Shown piece by piece: positions 1 to 8,826 of a stretch of 64,000 bases of DNA (positions are counted from its first letter, which is position 1; each line of letters begins with the position of its first letter). Below the pieces are notes generated by a model. That model had not been told where the DNA came from. It saw nothing but the letters and a program-made list of their open reading frames with translations, and searched no databases. A program made the translations under genes and the position numbers. This DNA comes from Jannaschia aquimarina. GTDB taxonomy: Bacteria; Pseudomonadota; Alphaproteobacteria; Rhodobacterales; Rhodobacteraceae. The DNA lies in the NCBI RefSeq assembly GCF_000877395.1, contig NZ_JYFE01000023.1:28665-92664 (forward strand), read 5' to 3'.

Positions 1-615
1 GTGGCCCACCCTCTCTCGGCTCAGACGATCGAGACCGGCCGCCTCTCGCGCGCAGGCGGACAGGCCCTCGGCGTCAAGCCCGTCGCGTCCGTACCAGGCC
101 GTGAAGCGAAAGAACCGGAGGATCCGCAGATAATCCTCTTTGATCCGCGCATGCGGGTCCCCGATGAAACGGACGCGCCCGGCGCGCAGATCGGGCATCC
201 CCCCGAGCGGGTCGACGATCGTGCCATCGGCCCGCGCATAGAGTGCATTCATGGTGAAGTCGCGCCGGCGGGCATCGTCGGTCGCATTGTCCGAGAAGGC
301 CACGGTCGCGTGCCGCCCATCGGTATCCACATCCCGGCGGAACGTCGTGATCTCGTGGGGCAGACCACCGCTCATGACGGTGACCGTGCCGTGATCCAGA
401 CCGGTCGGAATGACCCTCAGTCCATTCTGTTCGGCGAGGTCGATGACCCGTTCCGGACGCGCATCGGTTGCGATGTCGATATCGGCGACAGGCGCGCCGA
501 GCAGGGAATTGCGGACGCAGCCACCGACTGCGAGCGCGTCGTGCCCGGCATCTTCCAGCAATTTCAGGACAGCCTGCGTCGGCGCGGCACTCAGCCAGTC
601 AGCTTCGATCCTCAT
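1..615 (-). CDS. cca: CCA tRNA nucleotidyltransferase, 3' part outside window
   Basis: Adds or repairs the CCA end of tRNAs, or belongs to the related poly(A) polymerase family. The 205 visible residues start at an ATG at 615 (MRIEADWL). They include the class II nucleotidyltransferase signature GGCVRNSLLG followed by DIDIATDARPE, whose two aspartates bind the catalytic metal. Further on are RRRDFTMNAL and DPLGG, then EDYLRILRFFRF, all typical of bacterial CCA enzymes. The C-terminal half lies beyond base 1. Its start overlaps the end of the Nudix gene by 17 bases, so it is probably the last gene of the hslO-Nudix-cca operon. No internal stop is seen in the visible part. Confidence 0.93.
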   Translation of the reverse strand, partial: MRIEADWLSAAPTQAVLKLLEDAGHDALAVGGCVRNSLLGAPVADIDIATDARPERVIDLAEQNGLRVIPTGLDHGTVTVMSGGLPHEITTFRRDVDTDGRHATVAFSDNATDDARRRDFTMNALYARADGTIVDPLGGMPDLRAGRVRFIGDPHARIKEDYLRILRFFRFTAWYGRDGLDAEGLSACAREAAGLDRLSRERVGH

Positions 616-1189
616 GCACCCTCTCGGCCAATCCGCGCAGGATGCGTGCCGTCGCACCCCAGACGTAGTAGGGACCATAGGGCACGGCGTAGTAGCGGCG
701 CCACTCCCCGCGCCACCGCCTCGCTTCGATCGTGTAGTTAGCGGGCTCAAGCAGATGGCTCGCCGGGATCGAGAAGACTTCGGCGACCTCCCCCGCCTCC
801 GGCACAGGATCGAATTGCGGCACTTCGGCAAGGATCGGCGTCACCGTGAAGCCGGTGACCGTCTCGTGGCTCGGCAGATGGCAGAGGACCGATGCCTCGC
901 TGAGCCCGACTTCTTCCGATGCCTCGCGGAGCGCGGCCGACTCAGCGGTCTCGCCCTCCTCGGTCTTGCCGCCCGGAAAGGCGATCTGTCCGGGGTGATG
1001 CTTCAATCGGCTGGAACGCTTGGTCAACAGAATGCGCGGGCCTTCTTCCGCATCCATGAGACCGACCAGAACGGCCGCATCGCGTAGCACCCTTCGTCCC
1101 GGCAGGACGACCTCCGGATTGAGATCGAAATCCGAAGACGCGCCGTCCGAATGTCGGGCGGCGCGCGTAATTCCGGCGATTGAAATCAC
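599..1189 (-). CDS. Nudix hydrolase, CoA pyrophosphatase type
   Basis: Predicted to hydrolyse CoA or a related nucleoside diphosphate derivative. The 196-residue protein has the motif LLTKRSSRLKHHPGQIAFPGG, the UPF0035-type sequence that marks CoA pyrophosphatases, directly before a complete Nudix box (GKTEEGE, then REASEEVGL). I chose the GTG at 1189 because it forms a GTGA overlap with the hslO stop. The longer reading frame upstream would run antiparallel-free through hslO and has no family similarity. Sits between hslO and cca, all on the minus strand with overlaps, implying translational coupling. The exact substrate is inferred from the motif, not proven. Confidence 0.9.
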   Translation of the reverse strand: MISIAGITRAARHSDGASSDFDLNPEVVLPGRRVLRDAAVLVGLMDAEEGPRILLTKRSSRLKHHPGQIAFPGGKTEEGETAESAALREASEEVGLSEASVLCHLPSHETVTGFTVTPILAEVPQFDPVPEAGEVAEVFSIPASHLLEPANYTIEARRWRGEWRRYYAVPYGPYYVWGATARILRGLAERVHEDRS

Positions 1190-2181
1190 GGCGCCTTCGT
1201 TGCCTCGAACCCGAGCGTCTCGGGCTCGAACTCGTAATGCGCTCCGCAGAACTGGCAGTCTGCCGTGACGATGCCGTCCTCCGTCGTCATGTGGGCGATA
1301 TCCTTTGCAGAATAGATCGACAGGGATTGCCGCACCCTCTCCGACGAACACGTACACCCGAAGCGGATCGGCTGAGGATCGAACACCCTCGGCCCCTCCT
1401 CATGGAACAGACGGACCAGCAGGTCGGTCGGGCTGACGGACGGGCCGATCAACTCGAGGTCCTCGGTCGTGTCGAGCAGCAGGTTGGCCCGGTTCCAGTT
1501 CTCCTGCCCGTCGTCATCGAGGATGTCCGACGCGGTCAGGAGCCCGCCTTCACCGGATCCGCCCTCGCCGCTCGCGTAGGGGCTGGCCTTCGGCATGTGC
1601 TGCAGCATCACGCCTCCGGCTCGCCACCCCTCCTCCACGCCAGGCTCGGTGGGCCGGCCATGGGACAACGCAAAGCGCGTCGAGATCTGCTCGGATTGCG
1701 CGAAGTAGGTTTCCGCGCAGGCCGACAGGCTCCCCCCGGCGATGGGCGTGATCCCCTGATAGGGCGCCATGTCCTTGCCTTGGTCGATGAGGATCGCAAA
1801 GTAGCCCTTTCCGATCAGGTCGAACGGCTCGTCCCGGACATGCGCCAGCAACCTATCGCGATCGAAGCTCGCATAGGCGCGGATCCGAGCCGGTTGCCCG
1901 TCCTCGGTAGGCCCGTAGTAATCGGTCGCGATAAGCCGCGCCGGACCGTCGCCGCGAACCTGGAGCGAGAGCTTCCAGCGCAGCTTGATCGTCTGACCGA
2001 TCAGTGCAGTCAGCAAGGCCATCTCGGCCACCAGCGCCTCGATCTGAGGCGGGTAATCGTGCTGGCGCAGCACCTCGTCGAGCACTCCGTCCAGACGGGC
2101 CACGCGGCCGCGGATGTCGGAAGCATCGAGCTGAAACGGCAACACGGTGTCGTCCCAGATGTGGGTCATCGTATTGATCAT
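1186..2181 (-). CDS. hslO: Redox-regulated chaperone Hsp33
   Basis: Cytoplasmic holdase chaperone, activated when oxidation releases its zinc and forms disulfides. The 331-residue product has the family's four zinc cysteines near the C-terminus: CTC at about 276-278 and CQFC at about 309-312. The N-terminal part (IWDDTVLPFQL) and the GGSLSACAETYFAQSEQ stretch are typical of Hsp33. The start at 2181 is preferred because AAGGA lies eight bases upstream; an ATG at 2169 is the alternative. First gene of a three-gene operon with a Nudix hydrolase and cca. It diverges from the Nudix gene at 2278 across 96 bases that must hold both promoters. Confidence 0.95.
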   Translation of the reverse strand: MINTMTHIWDDTVLPFQLDASDIRGRVARLDGVLDEVLRQHDYPPQIEALVAEMALLTALIGQTIKLRWKLSLQVRGDGPARLIATDYYGPTEDGQPARIRAYASFDRDRLLAHVRDEPFDLIGKGYFAILIDQGKDMAPYQGITPIAGGSLSACAETYFAQSEQISTRFALSHGRPTEPGVEEGWRAGGVMLQHMPKASPYASGEGGSGEGGLLTASDILDDDGQENWNRANLLLDTTEDLELIGPSVSPTDLLVRLFHEEGPRVFDPQPIRFGCTCSSERVRQSLSIYSAKDIAHMTTEDGIVTADCQFCGAHYEFEPETLGFEATKAP

Positions 2182-2277
2182 GGCGGAGTTCCTTTCCGGC
2201 ACGGGTATCCCGCGCCTGTCTGGCGAGCCATATAGGACCGCGGCAGCCCCCGATAAACCCTTCCGCCCGGAGAGCCG

Positions 2278-2733
2278 ATGATCCCTCGCCTTGGACGCCC
2301 GCCCCCATCGGTTCCGCACCGCTTCCGGCCCGGCGCCTATGCGATTCTGGTCAAAGGAGACCGGATCCTGCTCACGGAGCAGGACATGCCCGACGGGGTG
2401 GAGCTTCAATTGCCGGGCGGTGGCCTGGAACCGGAAGAGACGACGATACCCGGTCTGGTCCGCGAAGTGATCGAGGAGACGGGATATCGCTGCCGTATCC
2501 TGCGCCGCGTCGGTGCATATCGGCGCTTCACGATGATGGAAGACTACGGAGTCCGCGCCGAGAAGCTCTGCCATATCTATCTGGGCCAAGCCGGGCTTCG
2601 GATCGGGCCGCCGCGGGAACAGGGGCACAGGGCAATCTGGGCTCATCGTGACGAAGCCATCCGCGGGCTTGCGAACCGGGCGGATGCTGAGATCCTTCAC
2701 CGTGTCTTGCGGAACCGATGGACTCGCCGCTGA
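2278..2733 (+). CDS. Nudix hydrolase
   Basis: A 151-residue hydrolase of the Nudix superfamily. The box reads GGGLEPEE, seven residues, then REVIEETGY, which keeps all catalytic glutamates. The N-terminal part (RPGAYAILVKGDRILL) and the WAHRDEAI segment near the end resemble the MutT/ADP-ribose pyrophosphatase-like subgroup, but the substrate cannot be told from sequence. It stands alone on the plus strand, diverging from hslO, and is followed by a long convergent intergenic region. It has no similarity to the other Nudix gene at 599-1189 beyond the box. Confidence 0.88.
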   Translation: MIPRLGRPPPSVPHRFRPGAYAILVKGDRILLTEQDMPDGVELQLPGGGLEPEETTIPGLVREVIEETGYRCRILRRVGAYRRFTMMEDYGVRAEKLCHIYLGQAGLRIGPPREQGHRAIWAHRDEAIRGLANRADAEILHRVLRNRWTRR

Positions 2734-3048
2734 GGCTCTTTGCAACCAGGATCCCGGGCAATGACCAGCGTCTCGGCACACTCGCGACGACACGTCGAGC
2801 CGCGCTGCGCGTCCAGATCGGTGGCGAGATGACCCGGCATTTCACGACAATTCTTGCATCGGGACGTCGCGCCGGCTTCAGGGTCCGTCGAAGAAATCAC
2901 GTGATTGCAATCACGCCGTTCCACCGGCCGGAGTGAAATCGCCACAGATAGAGATCAGCAGTTTGCTGCCCGCTGCTTTCGCGGACAGCCACTAGAAGAC
3001 CGCTGAGACGTCGCAGCGATCTTTCGGAAGACCCGCCGCGCTGTCGGG
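2734..3048. other. Convergent intergenic region without a gene
   Basis: About 315 bases between the converging Nudix and PP2C genes. I see no credible coding sequence; short open frames here lack ribosome binding sites and family features. It holds nested palindromes at 2895-2914. Two short hairpins lie near its right end: CGCTG/CAGCG at 3001-3018, and GACCCG/CGGGTC at 3030-3050, the latter running into the PP2C stop codon. Neither is followed by a clear T-tract, so calling them terminators would be a guess. Confidence 0.5.
2895..2914. repeat. Two overlapping perfect palindromes
   Basis: AATCACGTGATT (2895-2906) and GTGATTGCAATCAC (2901-2914) are both perfect and share the central GTGATT, giving three alternating half-sites in 20 bases. 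The sequence is more AT-rich than its surroundings. It could be a protein-binding site or alternative RNA hairpins. It lies about 160 bases after the stop of the Nudix gene and is not upstream of any gene I recognise. Confidence 0.7.
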
Positions 3049-4335
3049 TCACCTTGCCGTGCCGGTTTTAGCGGGATCGCCGAATGCGAAGCTGAGCATC
3101 GAGACGTCGTCATCGAAGTCGGCTATCTCCGCATGGGTTCGGAGGCCTTCCTCGATCGCCTTCAGCATTCCTCCCGGGTCCGGGGGAGAGGTCGCAAGCA
3201 TTTCAATCAGGCCCACCTCGCCCAGCATATCGCCCCAGCTGTTCATGCATTCCGTGACGCCATCGGAATAGAGGAGCAGGGTATCGCCCGGCGCGAGCCG
3301 GGCTCGTGACCGCTCGAACGGGGCCTCGGGCAGCAGTCCGACTGGGGGGCCGCCTTCACCGATCGGATCGACGCTGCCATCTGCCCGCCGGATCAGCGGA
3401 TGCGGGTGACCGGCCTGACAGAATTCGATCTCGCCCGTCTGAGTGTCCACATATGCGAGCGCCGCCGTGAAATAGATGTCGGTCGACATCTCGGAAATCA
3501 TGTAATCGTTGATCCGGGCCAGCACCGCCTCGGGTGGATCCGGCCGCCCATAGCCGTGACGGAAGAGAGCACTGTCGCGCGCGGTGCCGGTCAGAAAGGC
3601 GCCGGCAAGTCGGCCCGTCAGCAATGCGGATGCAATTCCATGTCCGGATACGTCGATCGAGAGAAGGGCAAGACGTCCGTCTCCGAGGTCGAGATATCCC
3701 AGAAGGTCGCCGCCTACCGGTCCCTGCGTGATCAGCTTCAGCTGGACGCCATGAGGCCCGAACGTCTCGGCGTCTGGGGGCAGGAATGACCGCTGAAGGT
3801 TCCGAGCCTCGATCAGGTCACGGTCGGTCGCATCCTGTTGCAGCCGCAGGTCGTGCAGCATGACCGCCACTTCGTGATTGCGATGCAAGAGCACCTCTTG
3901 CATCGACAGCATTCGCTGTCCCGACCGGACGCGCGCCCGCAACTCGTCCATATCGATCGGGCGGGTGACGAAATCATCGGCGCCGGCCTCCAGGCCCCGT
4001 GCCTTGGTCCGAGCGTCCTTGGCCGCCGTCATGAGAATGAAGTAGGCGTAGCGATCCGCCTGACTGCGACGGAACGCCCGGCAAAATTCCGGCCCGTCCA
4101 TACCCGGCATCTGCCAATCCGAGACGATCAATCCGATCGGCGCCGCTTCCGCCTCTCTTTCGACGATATCGAGAGCTTCGACCGGGCTTTCGGCCTGCAG
4201 AACCTCGATACCCATCTTCTCCAGCACACGCGCGACGAGCCGGCGTTGCGCCCTACTGTCGTCGACTACCAGCGCACGCAGCGAAGCGACCGCAGGCGGC
4301 GGCGGCGGCGGCGACTGGATCGGAACGTGTTTCAT
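3049..4335 (-). CDS. Response regulator fused to PP2C-type phosphatase
   Basis: The 428-residue protein joins an N-terminal receiver domain (about 20-140) to a SpoIIE/RsbU-type serine phosphatase domain (about 190-425). In the receiver, D25/D26 and phosphoacceptor D73 (SDWQMPGMDG) are present. The usual conserved lysine before proline is arginine (FVTRPID). The phosphatase has GGDLLGY, SIDVSGHGIASALL and LLLYSDGVTE, the acidic metal-binding motifs of PP2C. A short helix with a likely coiled-coil joins the domains, and a six-proline run precedes the receiver. Such proteins usually dephosphorylate an anti-sigma antagonist in partner switching; no such partner lies here. It diverges from an HPt gene, a plausible phosphodonor. 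Confidence 0.92.
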   Translation of the reverse strand: MKHVPIQSPPPPPPAVASLRALVVDDSRAQRRLVARVLEKMGIEVLQAESPVEALDIVEREAEAAPIGLIVSDWQMPGMDGPEFCRAFRRSQADRYAYFILMTAAKDARTKARGLEAGADDFVTRPIDMDELRARVRSGQRMLSMQEVLLHRNHEVAVMLHDLRLQQDATDRDLIEARNLQRSFLPPDAETFGPHGVQLKLITQGPVGGDLLGYLDLGDGRLALLSIDVSGHGIASALLTGRLAGAFLTGTARDSALFRHGYGRPDPPEAVLARINDYMISEMSTDIYFTAALAYVDTQTGEIEFCQAGHPHPLIRRADGSVDPIGEGGPPVGLLPEAPFERSRARLAPGDTLLLYSDGVTECMNSWGDMLGEVGLIEMLATSPPDPGGMLKAIEEGLRTHAEIADFDDDVSMLSFAFGDPAKTGTAR

Positions 4336-4445
4336 CCCAACCGCGATAGCGCGGATACGCTAACGGAACGTGAACCGCCGGGAGCCTGCCCGATCATCCG
4401 CTGCGCGTTAACGCGGTCTTCAACCTTGCACGCCATATCGGCGGC

Positions 4446-4778
4446 ATGAACGCGAATATGCTGGACATCGAACGTCTGTCTGAACTTGCCGGGGAAGTCG
4501 GCGAAGAGGATCTCGATATGGTTCTGAACCTCTTCCTCGACGAGGCGGAAGAGGTGATCGAACGAATTTCCAAGCGCATGGAAGACGAAGACTTCGCCAA
4601 GGCGACCCACTTCCTTCGATCCGGCGCTTTGAACATCGGCTTCTCCGGGCTCGCATCTGCGGCCGGCGCGGCAGATGATCTTCCGCCGGACCGTCGCGGC
4701 GAAGCCGCCGCATCCCTAACGGCGGTCCTGCTCGAAACCCGTCGCGTGGTGGGCAGTACGGTCGGATTCGCAGCCTGA
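4446..4778 (+). CDS. HPt-domain phosphotransfer protein
   Basis: A 110-residue all-helical protein that is essentially one histidine phosphotransfer domain. The motif HFLRSGALNIGF around H55 matches the HPt consensus (H-x-L-K-G...N-x-G), with arginine in place of the usual lysine. The N-terminal helix (LSELAGEVGEEDLDMVLNLF) fits the family. It diverges from the receiver-PP2C gene with about 110 bases between starts, suggesting a shared regulatory region and possibly a shared phosphorelay. The histidine kinase feeding it is not in the immediate neighbourhood. Confidence 0.87.
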   Translation: MNANMLDIERLSELAGEVGEEDLDMVLNLFLDEAEEVIERISKRMEDEDFAKATHFLRSGALNIGFSGLASAAGAADDLPPDRRGEAAASLTAVLLETRRVVGSTVGFAA

Positions 4779-4822
4779 TTCACGCGCAAACAGGACAGGC
4801 AGACCCTGATCCGCACCTGCGA

Positions 4823-6058
4823 TCAGATGACGAGTTCGGCCAGAACCGGATCGCCTGTTATGTCTCGCCAGGTAAAACCGCTGTCATCCATTCGCGCCTG
4901 AAGCCGCTCGAATGAGGCAGGGTCGGTGGTTTCGATCCCCATGAGCACGGTCCCGAAGTTCCTGGCCGACTTCTTGAGGTATTCGAATCGCGCGATGTCG
5001 TCGTCGGGGCCCAGCAACTCAAGGAAGTCCCGGAGGGCGCCCGGCCGCTGTGGCATCCGCAGAATATAGTACTTCTTCAACCCCCCGAACCGCATCGCGC
5101 GCTCCTTGACGTCGGGGAGTCTCTCGAAGTCGAAGTTGCCGCCAGTCGTCACACAGACCACGCGTCGGCCTTCGATTTCCGGCCGCAAGTCCCGCAATGC
5201 ATCGACCGAGAGCGCGCCCGCGGGTTCTAGGACGATCCCTTCGATGTTCAGAAGCTCTTGGATCGTCAGGCACAAGCGACCCTCCGGAACCCGCAGAACG
5301 TGCTGCGGAGGGGTCTGCCGCAACAGCTCGAACGGGCGGTCGCCGATCCGCGCGACCGCGGCCCCGTCGACGAAGCTGTCGATCTGGTCCAGCGTCACCG
5401 GATGCCCCGATACCAGCGCCGCGGCAAGCGAGGCCGCGCCCACAGGTTCGACCAATCGGACGTCCTGCGGCATCTGGCGGGCAGCGCGAAGATAGCCGAC
5501 CACCCCGGCCGAAAGCCCCCCACCGCCGACCGGCATGACGAGCATGTCGGGAGGCCCGTCCATCTGCTCCAGCATCTCGACCGCAACGCTGGCTTGCCCC
5601 TCGATCACATCGTCATCGTCGAACGGAGACAGGAAATGCGCGCCGGTCTCCTCGCAGAATCGTCGAGCTGCGGCGAGGGTCGCGTCGAAGAAATCGCCTG
5701 TCAGCTCGATCCTGACATGCTCCCCGCCGAAGGCACGCGTCTTGTCGATCTTTTGACCTGGAGTCGTGACCGGCATGAAGATGGTTCCGTCGACACCCAG
5801 ATGCCGACACATCCAGGCAACGCCCTGTGCGTGGTTTCCGGCACTGGCACACGCCACCGCCTCGCCGCTCAGCTTGCGCATGGCGTTGAACGCGCCCCTC
5901 AGCTTGTAGGAGCGGACCGGCGTCAGATCCTCGCGCTTGAGCCAGATATCAGCGCCGTAGCGGTCGGACAGGAAATCGTTGCGCAGGCACGGGGTCGCTG
6001 GAAAGACCTCGCGCATCGCATCGGTCGCCGCGAGCGCGCCTGCGACGCGGTCATTCAA
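4823..6058 (-). CDS. ilvA: Threonine ammonia-lyase (dehydratase)
   Basis: PLP enzyme converting threonine to 2-oxobutanoate, the first step toward isoleucine. The pyridoxal lysine is K52 in SYKLRGAFNA. SAGNHAQG and the glycine-rich MPVGGGGLSAG phosphate-binding loop are both intact. At 411 residues it is the short form with a single ACT-like regulatory domain (about 325-405, starting KKYYILRMPQRPGALRDF), so isoleucine feedback is likely but not certain. The start is a TTG at 6058 with GAGGG eight bases upstream; an ATG at 6016 would remove 14 residues that are normally present. It overlaps the preceding membrane protein gene by 8 bases. Confidence 0.93.
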   Translation of the reverse strand: MNDRVAGALAATDAMREVFPATPCLRNDFLSDRYGADIWLKREDLTPVRSYKLRGAFNAMRKLSGEAVACASAGNHAQGVAWMCRHLGVDGTIFMPVTTPGQKIDKTRAFGGEHVRIELTGDFFDATLAAARRFCEETGAHFLSPFDDDDVIEGQASVAVEMLEQMDGPPDMLVMPVGGGGLSAGVVGYLRAARQMPQDVRLVEPVGAASLAAALVSGHPVTLDQIDSFVDGAAVARIGDRPFELLRQTPPQHVLRVPEGRLCLTIQELLNIEGIVLEPAGALSVDALRDLRPEIEGRRVVCVTTGGNFDFERLPDVKERAMRFGGLKKYYILRMPQRPGALRDFLELLGPDDDIARFEYLKKSARNFGTVLMGIETTDPASFERLQARMDDSGFTWRDITGDPVLAELVI

Positions 6059-6848
6059 GAGGTCGGCCCTCGACCACGTGACCGTACAGCACCGTCAATG
6101 TCCCGACGCCGACCATCAGGGCAATCCACTGGACGACGATCTGGTAGATCACGGTGATGGGCCCGGCGGCCTGCATCTCGCCCTCCGGCAGGTCGGGTGC
6201 CGTGTCCAGAAGCGTCGGGACCTCGAGAAGGAAGGTAAATCCGACGGTTAGCAGGGCGAGCACGATGGCCGTCCGCGAATGGCCGGACGTCTCGCGCATT
6301 GCCTCGCCGAAACTCATGCGCCGTCCGATCGCGCCCGCCGGGAGAACCACGCCGAGCCGGTAGAACAGCAACAGCGCGATGAATAACGAGGTCGCGCTGA
6401 CCAGCGGCTGCGCCGCGAGACCGAACAGGGGGTAGAGCAGAACGGCGACCATCGTCCCCGCAGCAAGCATGATCAATCCGATCGCAAGTCCCAGAAGCAG
6501 TGTCCGGCCGAGATAGCCGAGGACAAGTCCGCCATTGAAGGGAGGAACCCAGCCGGCCGGCGGCTCGCCCAGCAGGGTCCGCCGATGCCAGGCCACGGCG
6601 ACCCATGTGAAGAGGAACAGGCTCAGAAAGCCGACACCTAGGGCGGAATTGACGAAGCCGGGTGGTATCTCGCCGGCCTGCATCATCTCCGGGTCCAGCG
6701 CCATGAGGGAGAGGTCCGGATAGGACGAGGTCAGCCACCAGGATGCCGCGCCCGCGATGATGAAGGGAATGAGGGATACTCTCAATGCATCCGACAGCCC
6801 ATCGGTGATCTGCAGCACCGCATGCTTGAAGATCGTCCAGCCCAACAT
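6051..6848 (-). CDS. Multi-pass membrane protein of unknown function
   Basis: The 265-residue protein starts MLGWTIFKHAVLQI and has about six hydrophobic segments, with a large periplasmic or cytoplasmic loop near the N-terminus (DLSLMALDPEMMQAGEIPPGF). I do not recognise a named family; it resembles the uncharacterised inner-membrane proteins often annotated in roseobacters. The ATG at 6848 is chosen because AAGGG lies upstream and because the open frame before it has no membrane or family features. It overlaps the ilvA TTG start by 8 bases, so the two genes are probably co-translated, though no functional link is obvious. Confidence 0.75.
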   Translation of the reverse strand: MLGWTIFKHAVLQITDGLSDALRVSLIPFIIAGAASWWLTSSYPDLSLMALDPEMMQAGEIPPGFVNSALGVGFLSLFLFTWVAVAWHRRTLLGEPPAGWVPPFNGGLVLGYLGRTLLLGLAIGLIMLAAGTMVAVLLYPLFGLAAQPLVSATSLFIALLLFYRLGVVLPAGAIGRRMSFGEAMRETSGHSRTAIVLALLTVGFTFLLEVPTLLDTAPDLPEGEMQAAGPITVIYQIVVQWIALMVGVGTLTVLYGHVVEGRPLE

Positions 6849-7029
6849 CTCGCAAATCCCTTCAATCCTGTCAGGCATCTGGCGTGCCACCCGGCGAGCG
6901 TCAATGTCGTCGCATTTCGCTGCCCGCTTTGGCAAAGGTGCCGTCTTGTGTATCTTTTTGAACCAGCGAGCTTTTCAGGCGTTCGAGTTCATGTGCCGAC
7001 ACGGCACTGGATATCTGAGGAGTCCCAAG

Positions 7030-7479
7030 ATGCCCTTCCTTCGCCCCGCCTTGACCGCTTCCCTCTTACTGGCCGCGCCCGGTCTCGCGCTTGCGGACGC
7101 GCACGCGTCGTCGCCATTCGCGGAGTCCACGCTGGAATACGGGGAAAGCTATATGGCAACCACGCTGATCGGAACGCGGATCCACGCGACCGAGGCCGAG
7201 TTGACGCCCGGCATGTCGCTCCCGGCCGGCACCGTCGCGGAATGGGACGACATCGGCGAGATCGGAGATCTGATCATCGGCACCGACGGTTCGCTTGAAG
7301 CGGTAGTCGTGGATGTCGGCGGCTTCTTGGGCCTCGGCGAGAGGGAAGTCGCCATCTCGTGGGACATGCTGCGCCCGGTCTACGAAGAGGACAACATTCA
7401 GGAATATTTCCTCGGCGTGAACGCCACCGAGGAGATGATGCGGAACGCCCCGCAGGTAACGCGCGTCCCGACCGAATAG
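7030..7479 (+). CDS. Exported PRC-barrel domain protein
   Basis: The 149-residue protein has a signal peptide (MPFLRPALTASLLLAAPGLALA, likely cut after ALA). A PRC-barrel-like domain follows at about 38-120: LIGTRIHA, then IGDLIIGTDGSLEAVVVDV and REVAISWDML. PRC barrels occur in photosynthetic reaction centre subunit H and in RNA-processing proteins; in exported stand-alone form the role is unknown. Start at 7030 has GGAG eight bases upstream. It diverges from the membrane-protein/ilvA unit and precedes argG by 77 bases on the same strand. Confidence 0.88.
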   Translation: MPFLRPALTASLLLAAPGLALADAHASSPFAESTLEYGESYMATTLIGTRIHATEAELTPGMSLPAGTVAEWDDIGEIGDLIIGTDGSLEAVVVDVGGFLGLGEREVAISWDMLRPVYEEDNIQEYFLGVNATEEMMRNAPQVTRVPTE

Positions 7480-7556
7480 CCGGCCTCCGGCCTCTGCCCC
7501 ATCTTGCGGGCGGGGGCCGCCAGCGTTAGGCGCCTGCGGGACCGAAGGAGGACCGC

Positions 7557-8777
7557 ATGGACGCGCCCAAGAAAGTCGTGCTCGCCTATTCCGGGGGGCT
7601 GGATACCTCGATTATCCTCAAATGGCTGCAGACCGAGTATGGTTGCGAGGTCGTGACCTTTACGGCCGATCTGGGCCAGGGCGAGGAACTGGAACCTGCC
7701 CGGAAGAAGGCCGAGATGATGGGTGCGACCTCGATCCATATCGAGGATCTGCGGGAGGAATTCACTCGCGACTTCGTCTTCCCGATGTTTCGGGCCAACG
7801 CGCTTTACGAGGGGCTTTACTTGCTCGGCACATCCATCGCGCGGCCACTCATCTCGAAGCGGCTGGTCGAGATCGCAGCCGAGGAAGGCGCCGATGCCGT
7901 CGCGCACGGAGCCACGGGCAAGGGCAACGACCAGGTCCGCTTCGAGTTGGCGGCCTATGCGTTGAACCCCGACATCAAGGTCATCGCACCCTGGCGCCTC
8001 TGGGACCTGACGAGCCGGACAAAGCTGATTGATTTCGCCGAGAAGCACCAGATCCCGATCGCAAAGGACAAGCGCGGCGAGGCGCCATTCAGCGTCGATG
8101 CCAACCTCCTGCACACCTCATCCGAGGGTAAGGTTCTCGAGGACCCCGCCGAGGAGGCGCCGGACTACGTTCTGCAGCGGATCACGCGGCCCGAAGATGC
8201 GCCGGATGAGCCGGAAATGGTCGAGATCACGTTCGAGCGCGGAGATGCGGTCGCGATCGATGGCGAGGCGATGTCCCCCGCGGCGATCCTGACACGCCTG
8301 AACGAACTCGGCGGCAAGCATGGCGTCGGTATCCTGGATCTTGTCGAAAACCGCTTCGTCGGGATGAAGTCCCGCGGCATCTACGAGACGCCTGGCGGGA
8401 CGATCCTGCTGGAGGCCCATCGCGGGATCGAACAGATCACGCTGGATGCGGGCGCAGGCCACCTGAAGGACTCGATCATGCCCCGCTATGCGGAGTTTAT
8501 CTATAACGGCTTCTGGTTCTCACCCGAGCGGGAAATGCTGCAGGCGCTGATCGACAAGAGTCAGGAGCATGTGTCCGGAACGGTTCGCGTGAAGCTCTAC
8601 AAGGGGTCCGCCCGGACCGTGGCCCGCTGGTCCGATCACAGTCTCTATTCAGAGGCGCATGTGACCTTCGAAGAAGACGCCGGGGCCTATGATCAGCGCG
8701 ACGCGAAGGGCTTCATCCATCTGAACGCACTTCGACTGAAGCTCGTGGCGAACCGGAACAAGCGGGTCGGCGGATGA
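7557..8777 (+). CDS. argG: Argininosuccinate synthase
   Basis: Condenses citrulline and aspartate using ATP, the penultimate step of arginine synthesis. The 406-residue length and sequence fit the family. AYSGGLDTS near the N-terminus (SGGLDTS at 12-18) is the ATP pyrophosphate loop. [14 protein letters not shown] and the stretch KVIAPWR are the citrulline/aspartate-binding regions. AAGGAGG stands just before the ATG, one of the strongest ribosome binding sites in the window. No other arginine gene is adjacent, as is common for argG. Confidence 0.97.
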   Translation: MDAPKKVVLAYSGGLDTSIILKWLQTEYGCEVVTFTADLGQGEELEPARKKAEMMGATSIHIEDLREEFTRDFVFPMFRANALYEGLYLLGTSIARPLISKRLVEIAAEEGADAVAHGATGKGNDQVRFELAAYALNPDIKVIAPWRLWDLTSRTKLIDFAEKHQIPIAKDKRGEAPFSVDANLLHTSSEGKVLEDPAEEAPDYVLQRITRPEDAPDEPEMVEITFERGDAVAIDGEAMSPAAILTRLNELGGKHGVGILDLVENRFVGMKSRGIYETPGGTILLEAHRGIEQITLDAGAGHLKDSIMPRYAEFIYNGFWFSPEREMLQALIDKSQEHVSGTVRVKLYKGSARTVARWSDHSLYSEAHVTFEEDAGAYDQRDAKGFIHLNALRLKLVANRNKRVGG

Positions 8778-8786
8778 ATCGGGATG

Positions 8787-8806
8787 CCGCCCGGCGCAAC
8801 GGGCGG
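8787..8806. terminator. Hairpin after argG
   Basis: CCGCCC at 8787-8792 pairs with GGGCGG at 8801-8806 across an eight-base loop, ten bases after the argG stop. No T-tract follows, so it may be an attenuating or mRNA-protecting hairpin rather than a terminator. Confidence 0.3.
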
Positions 8807-8826
8807 TCCGCACCACGTCGGTGCCG

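Noticed and set aside
2718..2936. 72-codon open frame in the convergent gap
   Set aside because: No ribosome binding site, arginine-rich, no recognisable features, and it crosses the palindrome.
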